Shown here: positions 10,602-19,659 of the stretch, piece after piece
How the letters are laid out: each line of letters starts with the position of its first letter
How positions within the stretch are numbered: position 1 is the stretch's first letter
Source: Paramarasmius palmivorus
Lineage: Eukaryota; Basidiomycota; Agaricomycetes; Agaricales; Marasmiaceae
DNA: 24,310 nt
Direction: 5' to 3'
Assembly (NCBI GenBank): GCA_037176845.1
Contig: JAYKXP010000343.1
Span: 1-24,310, forward strand
Made by a program: the position numbers and the translations under genes
The notes under the pieces: generated by a model
Told to the model about the DNA's origin: nothing
The model's database searches: none
Seen by the model: the letters and a program-made list of their open reading frames with translations, nothing else

Positions 10602-11053
10602 ATGATCAGCATTTTAAAACCTGAAGAAATAGATGAAAGTCATATTAGAGAGCAGTGAGTTGACCTTCATTTTTCCCTGCGCCGCCTTCTAACCCACTCG
10701 AACTACGAGTTACATCCGCTCTGTGGTGCAAATTCTAGCAACCAGTCCGTAAATTTCATACTACGAGGTTAAGTCCCATAGTTCTGATTTCCTTCCTTTT
10801 CCAGGCATCCTCTTCTGGGACTATCTAATCACTCTTGGTAAGGACTTTGCTAAGTTACTATCCCCAGTCTGCAAACCTTTCACTAGATGTCGAAGTGAAA
10901 TACATTTGGCAGCGTCCAAAATCGCGAAGTGGCATCATGTTTCTCGCTTTCAGATATTTCGCATTGGCAAGCAATGTCTCGGTCTTAGTTTTGACATTTC
11001 GCCGTCTCGGAGCCAAGGTACCTTCTACATTTCTCGTTTCCTATAGCCACTAA
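10602..11053 (+). pseudogene. DUF6533 membrane-protein gene, truncated after the N-terminal domain
   Basis: Exons 10602-10654, 10710-10744, 10805-10837 and 10887-11017 (introns 49-60 bp, GT-AG) join into the N-terminal signature of basidiomycete DUF6533 proteins. The line ILFWDYLITLDVEVKYIW runs on as QRPKSRSGIMFLAFRYFALA, followed by SNVSVLVLTF. Family members are normally about 250-350 residues with several membrane helices and no known function. Here only about 84 codons match. Reading then runs through a would-be intron to a stop at 11053 (95 residues), and nothing downstream resembles the missing helices. The break lies at the edge of the repeat field at 11.38-12.62 kb. It is probably a truncated relic, though a short transcript could still be made. 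Confidence 0.65.
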
Positions 11054-11379
11054 TATGGGGGCAGCCGTCAGGTTTGATGCCCGACAAAACGTACGAACCT
11101 GGTGTTCAGGAATGACGAGCCGGGAGTCGTGAGAAGGAGAGCCCGCTCGTTTTGGCTCCACGTGAGATAAAATACGGTTGTAAATAATTTAGCCCACTAA
11201 AAAAATTTATATTTTGAATTCTCAAGGTATCTGTGAACTCTGTGGTTGTATGAAAACGCCAGAGTGTATCCAATCTCTCGCCATTTCGAGCGAGAGAGAG
11301 AGAGGAAGGAGCGTGTGAATTGCTTACTCAACCCATCCGAAGTACGGAGATTCTAAGGCGCGCACCTTGTCCCAAACAC
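11054..11379. other. Spacer with short GA microsatellite
   Basis: No coding signal. It contains an A/T-rich patch near 11190-11220 and a (GA)n run at 11292-11304. The missing part of the DUF6533 gene would be expected here and is not found. Confidence 0.5.
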
Positions 11380-12620
11380 AGTATCGAAATACTTCAAGGT
11401 ACGTTCCTAAGCTCAGGTTACTGAAATACTCTGAATCGTTTCACAGGCGTGTATTATTGATCAACTCAGCTCCTCAACTTCCCTGGAATATTGCAAAACT
11501 CTGCCACCCAAATCAGTAGCGATAGTATTGAATTACTGCCGGTACGTCCTTCCAGGTTCTGGAGTATTTATTGACTCTGACGCTCCGTTAACTGTAGTAT
11601 TTCCTTACCTGCAACCTACTCGAAGCTCGAGTATAGTATCGAGATTCCCCGGTACGTCCTTTCAGGTTCTGGAGTATTTATTGACTCTAACGCTCCGTTA
11701 ACTGTAGTATTTCCTTACCTGCAACCTACTCGAAGCTCGAGTATGGTATCGAGATTCCCCGGTACGTCCTTTCAGGTTCTGGAGTATTTATTGACTCTGA
11801 CGCTCCGTTAACTGTAGTATTTCCTTACCTGCAACCTACTCGAAGCTTGAGTATAGTATCGAGATTCCCTGGCACCCGTGCGTAAGATGGCTATAGTATC
11901 GGAATACTTTCGGTACGTTCTTCGAGCTCCTGGGGTATCTACTTACCCTGAGGGCCAGCAGATGTCTCTTGTAGTAACAACATACTACTGTATCAAGTTC
12001 CGCCGAGCTGGATTTCGTCACGCCTCCACATTCCACTCTCATCCTGTGGCTCATACTCCAACTGGTCCCATTCTTCAGTTACTCTCATCCTTGGTAGCGC
12101 AAAACTGCTGGCAGTCGGTAAGGTGAGGCTGCCTATCCTGTCAACAGCAGGATATCGAGACTAATTTGTTGCCTGATCGGTGCCTCTATTATTCCAGAAC
12201 TGCAGGACTAACCCTGGCATACCAGAGTACCGGAAAACTCCCGCCCCCGCTCCCCTCGAGTATCAAGAAACCACAACGTCGATATCGTCGAAGTCTAGTA
12301 CTGAAATACTGTCGGTACGTTCTCCAACGACATAGAGTTTCTGTCTACTCTGACCTCCGTCTCCCATAGTATTTCGAGACCGGGTACGCTCTCTGTCCTG
12401 GTATTCCTGTATCACCATACTTACCTTTAGCCAAGCACGGTACAGGAAAACTTCGCCTCGTCCACCTCCTGGTATCCTTGAACCACAACGCTCACTTCCG
12501 ACATTCTAGAGTACCGCAATACTCCAGCTCCTCCTTGAGACCCAACAAAGTACTGAAATACTGGGAGACACATTATCGAGATACTTCAAAGGTCAAGTTC
12601 ATTTAAGTACTGAATATCCA
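11380..12620. repeat. Field of AGTAYYGRAATACT dyads, often followed by GGTACGT
   Basis: A 14-bp imperfect inverted repeat (arms AGTAT/ATACT, 4-bp centre) recurs in one orientation at 11380, 11419, 11524, 11635, 11745, 11855, 11895, 12226, 12297, 12510, 12549, 12573 and a degenerate copy near 12607. At 11380, 11524, 11635, 11745, 11895 and 12297 it is followed 3-4 bp later by GGTACGT, so the two elements form a compound module. The three 110-bp copies at 11541-11870 are the freshest part. Flanking units are diverged versions, so the field looks like an old tandem array. It ends about 30 bp before the MYND gene start and could act as its upstream region. No gene was found inside. Confidence 0.75.
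11541..11870. repeat. Three tandem copies of a 110-bp unit
   Basis: Copies start at 11541, 11651 and 11761 and differ by only a few substitutions. Examples are TTCC versus TTTC near the start, CTGA versus CTAA mid-unit, and AGCTCGAG versus AGCTTGAG near the end. Each begins GGTACGTCCTT and ends with the dyad half AGTATCGAGATTCCC. The near identity shows recent amplification within an older, diverged array. Confidence 0.95.
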
Positions 12621-12649
12621 GATTGACACACTATTTATCCTTCCCCATC

Positions 12650-13540
12650 ATGCCATTTGTCTTCTCTCCCACTCGTACTGTCAAGGTCACCTACGTCGGG
12701 CATCTATGTGAAGGATGTGGCCTCACGATTCATAGGCATAGGAAGGTGTGCGGGCGCTGCGAGATTACCTCCTACTGCGTGAGTGTACGACTTTTCCCAT
12801 AAAATACTGCTTTTTCATGCCGCCTGTTTAGAGTTTGGACTGTCGAGACGAAGATTTCGACGACCATATGCAGCTATGCCGAGCAGCCCCGACGTTCCCT
12901 GAACATTGCATGTCATCTCTTCCTGACCGGCTCCTTCATTCTGCCAGAAAATTCACCAATATCTATCATGCTCGCGTTGCGATTACTGCTTTGCATGGCC
13001 TTTTTCGCACCTTAGACCGCTTTCCCGATCTCAAAACTGAGAGTGCCGACTCCTTTCGCGAGCGCTTTCTTGCTTTGAGTTGCCGGTCGATGTGGGTTCT
13101 TACGCTGCAGGAGAAGGATTGTGTGTCTCGCTTGGAGACCCCAACAGCAAAGGACGTTTACTACGTCGCTAACTCTGGGAAGCTCGTCCCACACTCGGAC
13201 TTTCCCCGAAAGGAAGTCAAACTACAAAACTTCCTAATCAACCGGAACGAAAATATATATCATCCTGAAGGAATCATCATGATATTGGGCGTCCATATCA
13301 ATGATAAGGACGGTGTCGGGCAAGCTGATTACACTTTCAGTGCTCCAGTACCCAACATTGCTTCACTCCAACACGCCTACTTGTCCATCAATCCCGATGG
13401 AGATCTTGCACTTACGGGAATGTAGAGGTTCGCCTTCTGTGTTCATTGATAATTACTTTTAGCTGATAGTGTCGAATAGGCCCATTGTGTCCATCTATGT
13501 TGGTCCTCCGAGTCAGTTCTCGTTTGCTAAGGTGGTGTAA
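12650..13540 (+). CDS. MYND-type zinc-finger protein, 3 exons
   Basis: Exons 12650-12778, 12832-13421 and 13480-13540 give 259 residues. The N-terminus is a complete MYND finger: Cys20, Cys23, Cys34, Cys37, Cys43, Cys47, His55 and Cys59, in the order C-x2-C-x10-C-x2-C-x5-C-x3-C-x7-H-x3-C. It is split by the first intron (53 bp, GTGAGT...TTTAG). MYND fingers bind two zinc ions and mediate protein contacts, often nuclear. The remaining 200 residues (FTNIYHARVAITALHGLF, NIYHPEGIIMILGVHINDKD) match a domain often seen in uncharacterised basidiomycete MYND proteins. Without the second intron (58 bp, GTAGAG...AATAG) the frame stops at 13425; with it, the sequence ends PIVSIYVGPPSQFSFAKVV, which looks coding. 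That donor is not ideal, so the last exon is the least certain part. Confidence 0.85.
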
Positions 13541-14245
13541 ATAGAACGCTGGTTTACATTGATGTTTTCGACGTTCCTAAGCCTTGCGATATTTTTAGTC
13601 CTCCAAGCGAGAATTGAGATCCTCTTGGTGTGATATACTTATATAGGGCACTGTATGTTATGAAAGTGTTTCTCGGTGCGAATTTGTGACTACTACCCTG
13701 AGATATTTTGCCGTGAATAGGATTCCGTATGCTGGCGCATACTTATCCTCCCAAAAGATGTATAGCGGCTTGTTCAATCGTTTTTTTTTTTGATATACTT
13801 AGCGTCAAGGTGTGCGTGATGAGCCGACGGAAGGACCCATGTTGTCTTGTGTTGTCACAGATGTCACAATGTCACAACATCCGACTTTTCCGACTACTGT
13901 CACTACCACCATGGCGGTGTCGTTGTTACAGGTGAGTCGACTCTCGCTATCAAGATTTTTCTCCAAGCGGTCTTATCATATTAATACTCACAGTTTCCTG
14001 GCACTACACAGTCACGTCAAAACTACTCAACTATCCCCGGCATTTCTCGCGCGTAGTTCTGTTATACCTCAAACGCCAGTTTCAAACAGGCACATCAATC
14101 TTCACAGGGAAATGGTGTCAGGAGGGTTGCTGTACACTCCCTTGCATTTGGTAAATGAGGTGCGTCACTGGAAAGCCTGATATTGAATTCTGCTGACTCT
14201 GTCATTCAGATGTTTACATTCTTCCTTGTCAATATAGCATGTGTA
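13541..14245. other. Spacer between MYND and KDZ genes, possible plus-strand exons
   Basis: It holds the converging 3' ends of two genes, an 11-T run (13781-13791) and three TGTCACA heptamers at 13853, 13862 and 13870. Plus-strand intron-like pairs also occur: 13932-14011 (GTGAGT...ACACAG) and 14159-14209 (GTGCGT...CATTCAG), around a segment reading RHINLHREMVSGGLLYTPLH. A start at 13819 could be joined in frame through it, but the next exon would lie antisense to the KDZ 3' end. I do not call a gene here. Confidence 0.3.
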
Positions 14246-17200
14246 CTATCTCCCGAATACACGGCTCCTAATCCTCAAACGATTCCAAATCGACAGAAAC
14301 ACTTTGGTGTACAATATGGCGCGATTTTGCCTCATATAGCTCACCGCTTTTCGGATCCTTCCGATTCCACTATTTCCACACTCAGCTGCGCTCGAATTGA
14401 CATGCGCCAGTGAAGCATCTGTCTCCGTATACGTCGAGAGGAAGGATGCAGAAGAGCATTTGGTATGTCCTTTTGCATGAAAACCGTCAATCAAAAACTG
14501 AGTCCTCGAAAAGAATTCAGGCTCCCGAGTCATGCAATACGGTCCCAGAGCGCAAGCAAAATCGTAAATGACGCGCTTTGGAGCCTTGGGCCATCTCGTG
14601 AGCATGGCCGAGAAGACATCGTTCCGTCCTTCGCCTTGTGGGATGCAGTGGAAACCATAGCAAATGCTATGTGTACACCATGCGCACATTATTCCTCCCG
14701 TCAATCGACGTTCCCCGTACGTTGAATAGTACTTGGAACACTTCTCGCCTCGTGCATCCGCTTTATCTGGTCCTTCATCTCCTGCCAGTCGCGGATACCT
14801 AGGCCGAGCACGGATTTGCGGAAGACCGTAATAGCAACCTGTCTATCATTCTACTCAACAAAAGCTATGAAGCTTGTTAATGTGAACATACCTTGCGCCA
14901 GTCATTCTCAGTTGCGCTTAACTGTATTTCTAGCTCATCCAAGGACCCCTTCTTTAGGTCGTCAAGAACTTCCTTTGCCCGAACACACATCCAGGAGCAA
15001 AGATCAAAGAGTTCCCAAGGAACCTTTCCTCGTAAGCGTATCTCCCCCTCTAAAACCAACAACAATGCTGGTATGTCGACTAGGGCTGTTGCGCTCTCTA
15101 GGCTCCGAATTCTGATAAATGTTTGCAGATTTTCAAGTGCGCTCTCGTTGACCATCTGCATGGCAGATTCCTCTGCTACAAGCTCAAGGCAAGTCAGGCA
15201 GGCTTAGACCGGGATTTTAGTGAACTTACCTGTTCGAACAGAATAATATACCTTTTCGTCAGGCCCTGGTCGACTTGGTTCCCTGGCCCCAGCACATAGG
15301 CGAGTACCTTTGCCAATGCAGGTGCTGTCGTCTGTATCCTTGATGTGAATGATGCTAACAAGTCTTGTTTTCCAGTTTCGCTTTCCGCAGGACCACTTTC
15401 GACGTCACTATCCACGTTAAATGGCTCCAGTCGTTTCCTTTTACCCCCTCTTAACCAAGATACAAAGTCCTTCCTCAGTGCCTTGTCCCCTTTCGCCGTC
15501 AGTGGGACCCATTGAGGGTTCTTGATGTACCTTCTTCCTCGACTTGCTGATCCTGCTTCGATATTGGTGGGTGGCTTCAAACAGTCCTTCAAGTGTTTTT
15601 TACTGAATGCGAGTGTTACACCATCCCAGATAACTGTTTCCGGCATGTCCCCGCATCTTGGACACTTCATGTCGTGCTCTAGCGATTGCAGAGAGACATA
15701 CGCGAACCACACAGCCCGGAAAAGGTCGTCTCCGATGAACTTTACTCCGCGGCCTTCGTATATCCTCCCTATCGATTGGACAAATGCAGCAAATGGTGTC
15801 TCGCTGCTAACAAAACGACTGGTGTATTCGTCCAAGAGCTCGTGGGTAAATAGCACATTGTTGTTATAATTGAAGACCCCCATGTCTCTGGGTTCAGGGC
15901 CAATGTAACAGTGATGGCGCTTTGGACAGGTTGGGCAAGCCTGCAACTCTATGGTCACAGTCTTGCATTCCGTCAAGGTGTAGACTGTGCTTTGTCGCTG
16001 TATTGTCGGCTGGAGGGGGTCATAGCACGTAGAGTGTTGGCAAGCTGATCTGGCTCTTCCCGGTTCAAGGGCGAAAAGAGGCGGAACTTCCCGCCCTGGA
16101 TGAGGACGCGTGTATAACAACTGGTCAGTGGGCAAGGTGGCCCAAGCTGGGGCCAGGATTGGTAGAAACGACACCGCTGATTCCTCGGTAAGCTCGTTTG
16201 CTGTGGCTAAATTCAGCTTACTGATTCCCCTTCTTCTTTTCCACGCACCTGTTGATTCTAGGTTCTCTGAGTCGTTTGGAAGGGTCTGGTCGCCACTCTC
16301 GTTTGTCAAACTGGTGCCTAACACCTCACCGAGGAATTTTCTCGCTCTCCGTATGTGCAAGCAATCCACCTCTTTCTTGTCTTTGGTACATTTCCAGTGA
16401 CCCCAGCCATTCTCTAGGCCTTCGTATGTGACGATAGCACGGTTATTCATTGCCCCGTTGATACCCTCCACCGAAAATCGGATGAGCACTCTGCCATCTG
16501 CCCATCCCACCTGTTCGTGCCAGAACATTACAACGGTGCCATCTATGTACGTTTCAAACATCGTTGACTCACAGCTAATAAAGCACTCACCACGATACCA
16601 AAGATGTTCTTGTGATTTGAAATGGCTTTCTCGGAACTCGATATAGAATTCCTGGTGGATACACGGCTGCGCTTGGACCCGTCCTTCCCGACAGAGACAG
16701 GTTAATTGCATCCTTTCGCCGACCAAACGGGCCTCCATGTGATACCAGACCTCCTATGTTGTGATGTATTCAGTGAGTTGAACTCCACATTCATCGCTGT
16801 CTGATCTCACCTGTCCTTCAGATCTTGCGCTATCCCAACCTTGTACTACGTACAGATGCCGTCCAACGCGTTCATACCCCAGGCACCCTGCATCCAACAT
16901 GCGAACATATCGTTCAAAATTCTCATCTTCAACAGGTTGAAAATCTTGTAGGTTGGAAGATGTGTCTGCTCCGTTTTCCGTTCCTGACACTTCGACAGAA
17001 TACGTGTAATCAGAAACCTCCACAATGCCATCCTCTGTCGCATCCTCCTGCGTTGTCGTTACAGCCAACCTGACCCGCTTTGTACCGTCTTTCATTCTCC
17101 GCCCTTGAAAACGGCGTTTAAACCCTTTCGTTGGACTTCGAAGCCATGTGCCTTCCGAGTCGCTCACATCCAGTAGCGGTGCATTGGAGGGCTGATAATC

Positions 17201-17260
17201 GTCTTCTGAGTCCGATACTACTGGCGCTTTGGAATCGGGGGAATGTGGAGAGAAACACAT
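14246..17260 (-). CDS. KDZ transposase-like protein with SWIM and cysteine-cluster domains, 4 exons
   Basis: Exons 17260-16811, 16753-15230, 15182-14892 and 14842-14246 (introns 57, 47 and 49 bp) give an intact 953-residue protein of the Kyakuja-Dileera-Zisupton (KDZ) group, RNase H-fold transposases expanded in basidiomycetes. In order: an acidic/basic N-terminus (1-150); a SWIM-type zinc motif CLC...PCIH (Cys169, Cys171, Cys181, His183); a cysteine cluster of the CxC type (Cys388, 393, 413, 423, 426 and 432), probably CxC4, with FNYNNNVLFTHELLDEYT; and a second pair at Cys514/517 before ETVIWDGVTLAFSKKHL. The core follows: CYYGLPQIRARPRYP, LTGGIMCAWCTHSICYGFH, VIYDFACAL (Asp849), FLIDGFHAKGHTKC (Asp874) and SSAAECGNSG (Glu909). 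These acidic residues may be the active site; I did not locate a classical first aspartate motif. No frameshift or stop was found. Confidence 0.9.
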
Positions 17261-17325
17261 CGTCGCTTAGTGACCGTGAGATAACAAACAAATTGTTCTT
17301 TCATTTCTACTTCAACTCCTCCATC
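17261..17325. promoter_or_regulatory. 65-bp bidirectional start region of the KDZ/partner pair
   Basis: Only 65 bp separate the two start codons facing away from each other. No clear TATA box is present; the plus side has a pyrimidine-rich stretch (TTCATTTCTACTTC) before the partner ATG. A shared promoter is inferred from the geometry alone. Confidence 0.5.
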
Positions 17326-18962
17326 ATGACAACTCCCACTCCCGATGCTATCCGTCGTTCACCTCGCAAAGCCACCTCTATCCAACATGGGCCTCGGCGC
17401 CAGATTTGTCAAAAATGCGTAGGGCCTGATCGACACTACCGTGTCGACTGCCTGGACCATAGTGGAAGTGCCAAACGCGCAAAGCGGCTGCAAAAGGTAC
17501 GTTTCATCCTTCTTATATCTCTTGTCTTGTATTTTGACACCTGTAGTCAGGCCCGAGAGCAAAGAGAACAACTGGCTCAAGTTGCCCAAGGAGCGTCCAG
17601 TGCAAGACCTGGAATTGTATTAGAACCGGCGGTACATCTATTCTGCATTCTGGAATATCTGGACTAACGTGTGGTCCCGACGCCGAACAGGTCCAAAGTT
17701 TGAGCTCACCAACAAGGCCGCCTGTTGCGGGAATATTTGCTTCTCAGACTGGCGAGTGACATATCTGTAGATGTGATCCTGTACTAACAAATGAGTAGAC
17801 TTGTCTCCTGCGACACCAGCACCGTCATCTGATAGAGAAGAAGTCATCAATCCACCGTTCTTAGGTAGTCGTCGTCGAACCATTCTGAGAAGCATTTCCG
17901 AGCATACAGATTTTACATTCCCTACCCCGGAATCTTATGCACCATGTACGTGAAAAGCCATCGTCCCTCCGACACGTCTCAAATGTTACAGCAGCGCCAA
18001 GAGCTCCCCGACTCGACACCGATAGTGGCCCTAACACCGAGTGTAAGGTTATGTCTACCTCCCAAAAGTAGAGTTGGAGTTGAACTTCTCCTTAGCTGGT
18101 ATTTCTCCTCAAATAAACGGCCGTTTCCGCGACGCACCGAAGGACCTGCAAGACTCGTTCACTATTCAACCTATGCCTGTCAGCGAAACCCTTGACACCA
18201 CCCCAAGAGCATCCCCTATGACAGGCTCTGAGTACTCCGCCAGTCCAAAGAAGCACCGCAGGCGTCCACCGTTAACTCTTCCAGGAGAACAACGAATAAG
18301 GCCCAGCAAGTCTAACCCTATCTACGGACTTGTGGATGGTGCCAAGCGTGGCTCAGAAAGATGGGGTTGGCGTTATACCTCTCTTTGTCGTCATTATTGA
18401 TGCTTATTATTACTTTGGTCTCTAGAGGTAGCACGCAAAGTACCACAGTTCTCTATTCTACCGACCTGGGCGGAGTGTAACAAGAAGTTTAATGAAAAGA
18501 TACAAGCTGTCCTTCGCCTAGTAAGTCACTCTGGATTTTATTGACCTGCATGCTCAAAGTAACTTACTCTAGGCTGAAGAGACAGCAGACGAAACTGGCT
18601 CCTGGATATATGTCGCGGCCCAAATGCCAACGGGGCGTCACGAATTTACACATTTTGCCAGTCGTCGACTTCGTAAAGAGGCGCCTGGTCCTGTCAACGA
18701 CATGAATGCCATTGCGCATAAGATGTTCGGTGGGCTCGTTAGCTCTCGCCGCAAGGATGTCTTGCAGCTTGAGCTCGAGGTTGCCAATCAACGCACCGAT
18801 CTACAGAAACTTGCGGATGAGAAAGCACTACTCTACCAGGCAAAAGAGCACGCGGAAGCTGTTATTCAAGGCTTACGCCTGCGATTGACCGATTCAGAGC
18901 CTCTCTCTGCAGAGGAACTAACGGAACTACTCGATAGCACGTCTGATCGTACTTCTGTCTGA
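17326..18962 (+). CDS. KDZ-partner protein: Cys/His motif and C-terminal coiled coil, 7-8 exons
   Basis: I do not recognise a named family. Exons: 17326-17496, 17551-17631, 17691-17751, 17799-17945, 18069-18365, 18426-18520 and 18573-18962 (413 residues). An optional exon 17992-18042 adds 17 residues but would need a 26-bp intron. The N-terminus has CQKCVGPDRHYRVDCLDH (Cys28, Cys31, Cys42, His45), a likely zinc knuckle, then a charged QREQLAQVAQ helix. The middle is Ser/Pro-rich with basic patches (KKHRRRPPL). The last exon has a helical SWIYVAAQMPTGRHEFTHF block and a long coiled coil (about DVLQLELEVANQRTDLQKL onward). Intron 17752-17798 starts GCGAGT, so it is a GC-AG intron with a perfect TACTAAC branch. 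Intron 18366-18425 has a weak donor (GTTGGC or GTTATA six bases later). Divergent from the KDZ gene, 65 bp away. Confidence 0.75.
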
Positions 18963-19021
18963 TGCATTCAAATATGGTATATAATTAGCGTGCATAAAGT
19001 ATCGTACAGGTACAGATAGAT

Positions 19022-19328
19022 TTAGTGGTTATAATGAATAAAAACTTGCTTGTCCGTATTTGATGGATGCGGGATTGGACTGACGGATGTGGAGCTACCC
19101 CCCTTTGTTGCCTTGAACTTGAAGACAAGTGGTGCAGGGCTTTGCTCGACATATTGTAAGGACGGTATCGATGTCCCAGGAATGTGCTGGGGAAAGGATG
19201 TGGGATGAGGCTTGACAGGGTTTCTGAAATCAAACATTAGAAGCCAAACTCAACGAAAAGACTGATACGCACCCTTGCCCAGCCTTGTGACGATACTTGG
19301 GCGGTTGGAGGTTTGTTGCTTCACTCAT
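19022..19328 (-). CDS. Small Pro/Ser-rich protein, 85 residues
   Basis: Exons 19328-19273 and 19223-19022 with a 49-bp intron (GTGCGT...TTTCAG) give 85 residues: MSEATNLQPPKYRHKAGQG, then a Pro-rich segment (KPHPTSFPQHIPGTSIP), VFKFKATKGG, and the end DKQVFIHYNH. There are no cysteines, signal peptide or membrane segment. The codon-like composition and clean intron support a gene; I do not recognise it. Its stop lies 59 bp from the stop of the convergent KDZ partner, so the two 3' UTRs must overlap or be very short. A TATA-like CATATAGC lies about 50 bp upstream of the start (19376-19383). It could be host DNA flanking the KDZ pair or a third gene of that unit. Confidence 0.6.
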
Positions 19329-19616
19329 TCCATCGTCCCGAAGGCGTGTGCTGCCGCAAGTTTGGATTAGGGAACGCTATATGCGAATCACAAGTCTACC
19401 ATTCACCGTATTTCTCGCTTCCTTCGCATCCTTTCCCTAGCCCGCCGCCTGGTTTCCTCCACGTTCCTGTAGGTCGAAACATTACGAGTTCGAATGATAA
19501 TGAGACTCGTTCTTTATGGGGGGCCGAAGTGAAGCCCTCTATCCAGGTGATTCTCCCACGAACCATTTACTCTATTCGGTGTTTCGGTTCCTGTCGGTCG
19601 GGTATTAGCAGCGCGG

Positions 19617-19658
19617 TTTAGGGTTTGGGTTAATTGAGTTGGTTGGATGGGGTTAGGG
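19617..19658 (+). repeat. Interstitial telomere-like motifs
   Basis: The plus strand reads TTTAGGGTTTGGGTTAA at 19617-19633 and GGGGTTAGGG at 19649-19658. TTAGGG is the telomere repeat of most filamentous fungi. The orientation puts the G-rich strand toward the right end of the window. The motifs are few and degenerate and sit at the left edge of the G+T-rich block. Confidence 0.45.
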
Positions 19659-19659
19659 T

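Noticed and set aside
14701..14842. Apparent -1 frameshift in the KDZ gene just before LTGGIMCAWC
   Set aside because: It arises only if the last intron ends at CAG (14839-14841). Using the TAG acceptor four bases upstream gives exon start 14842 and one open frame through CYYGLPQIRARPRYP and GERRLTGG, which fits the family. The gene is intact.
19380..19490. Minus-strand peptides upstream of the 85-residue gene (Arg-rich and Gly-rich frames)
   Set aside because: Two overlapping frames both look mildly protein-like but neither joins the downstream gene through a valid splice site.
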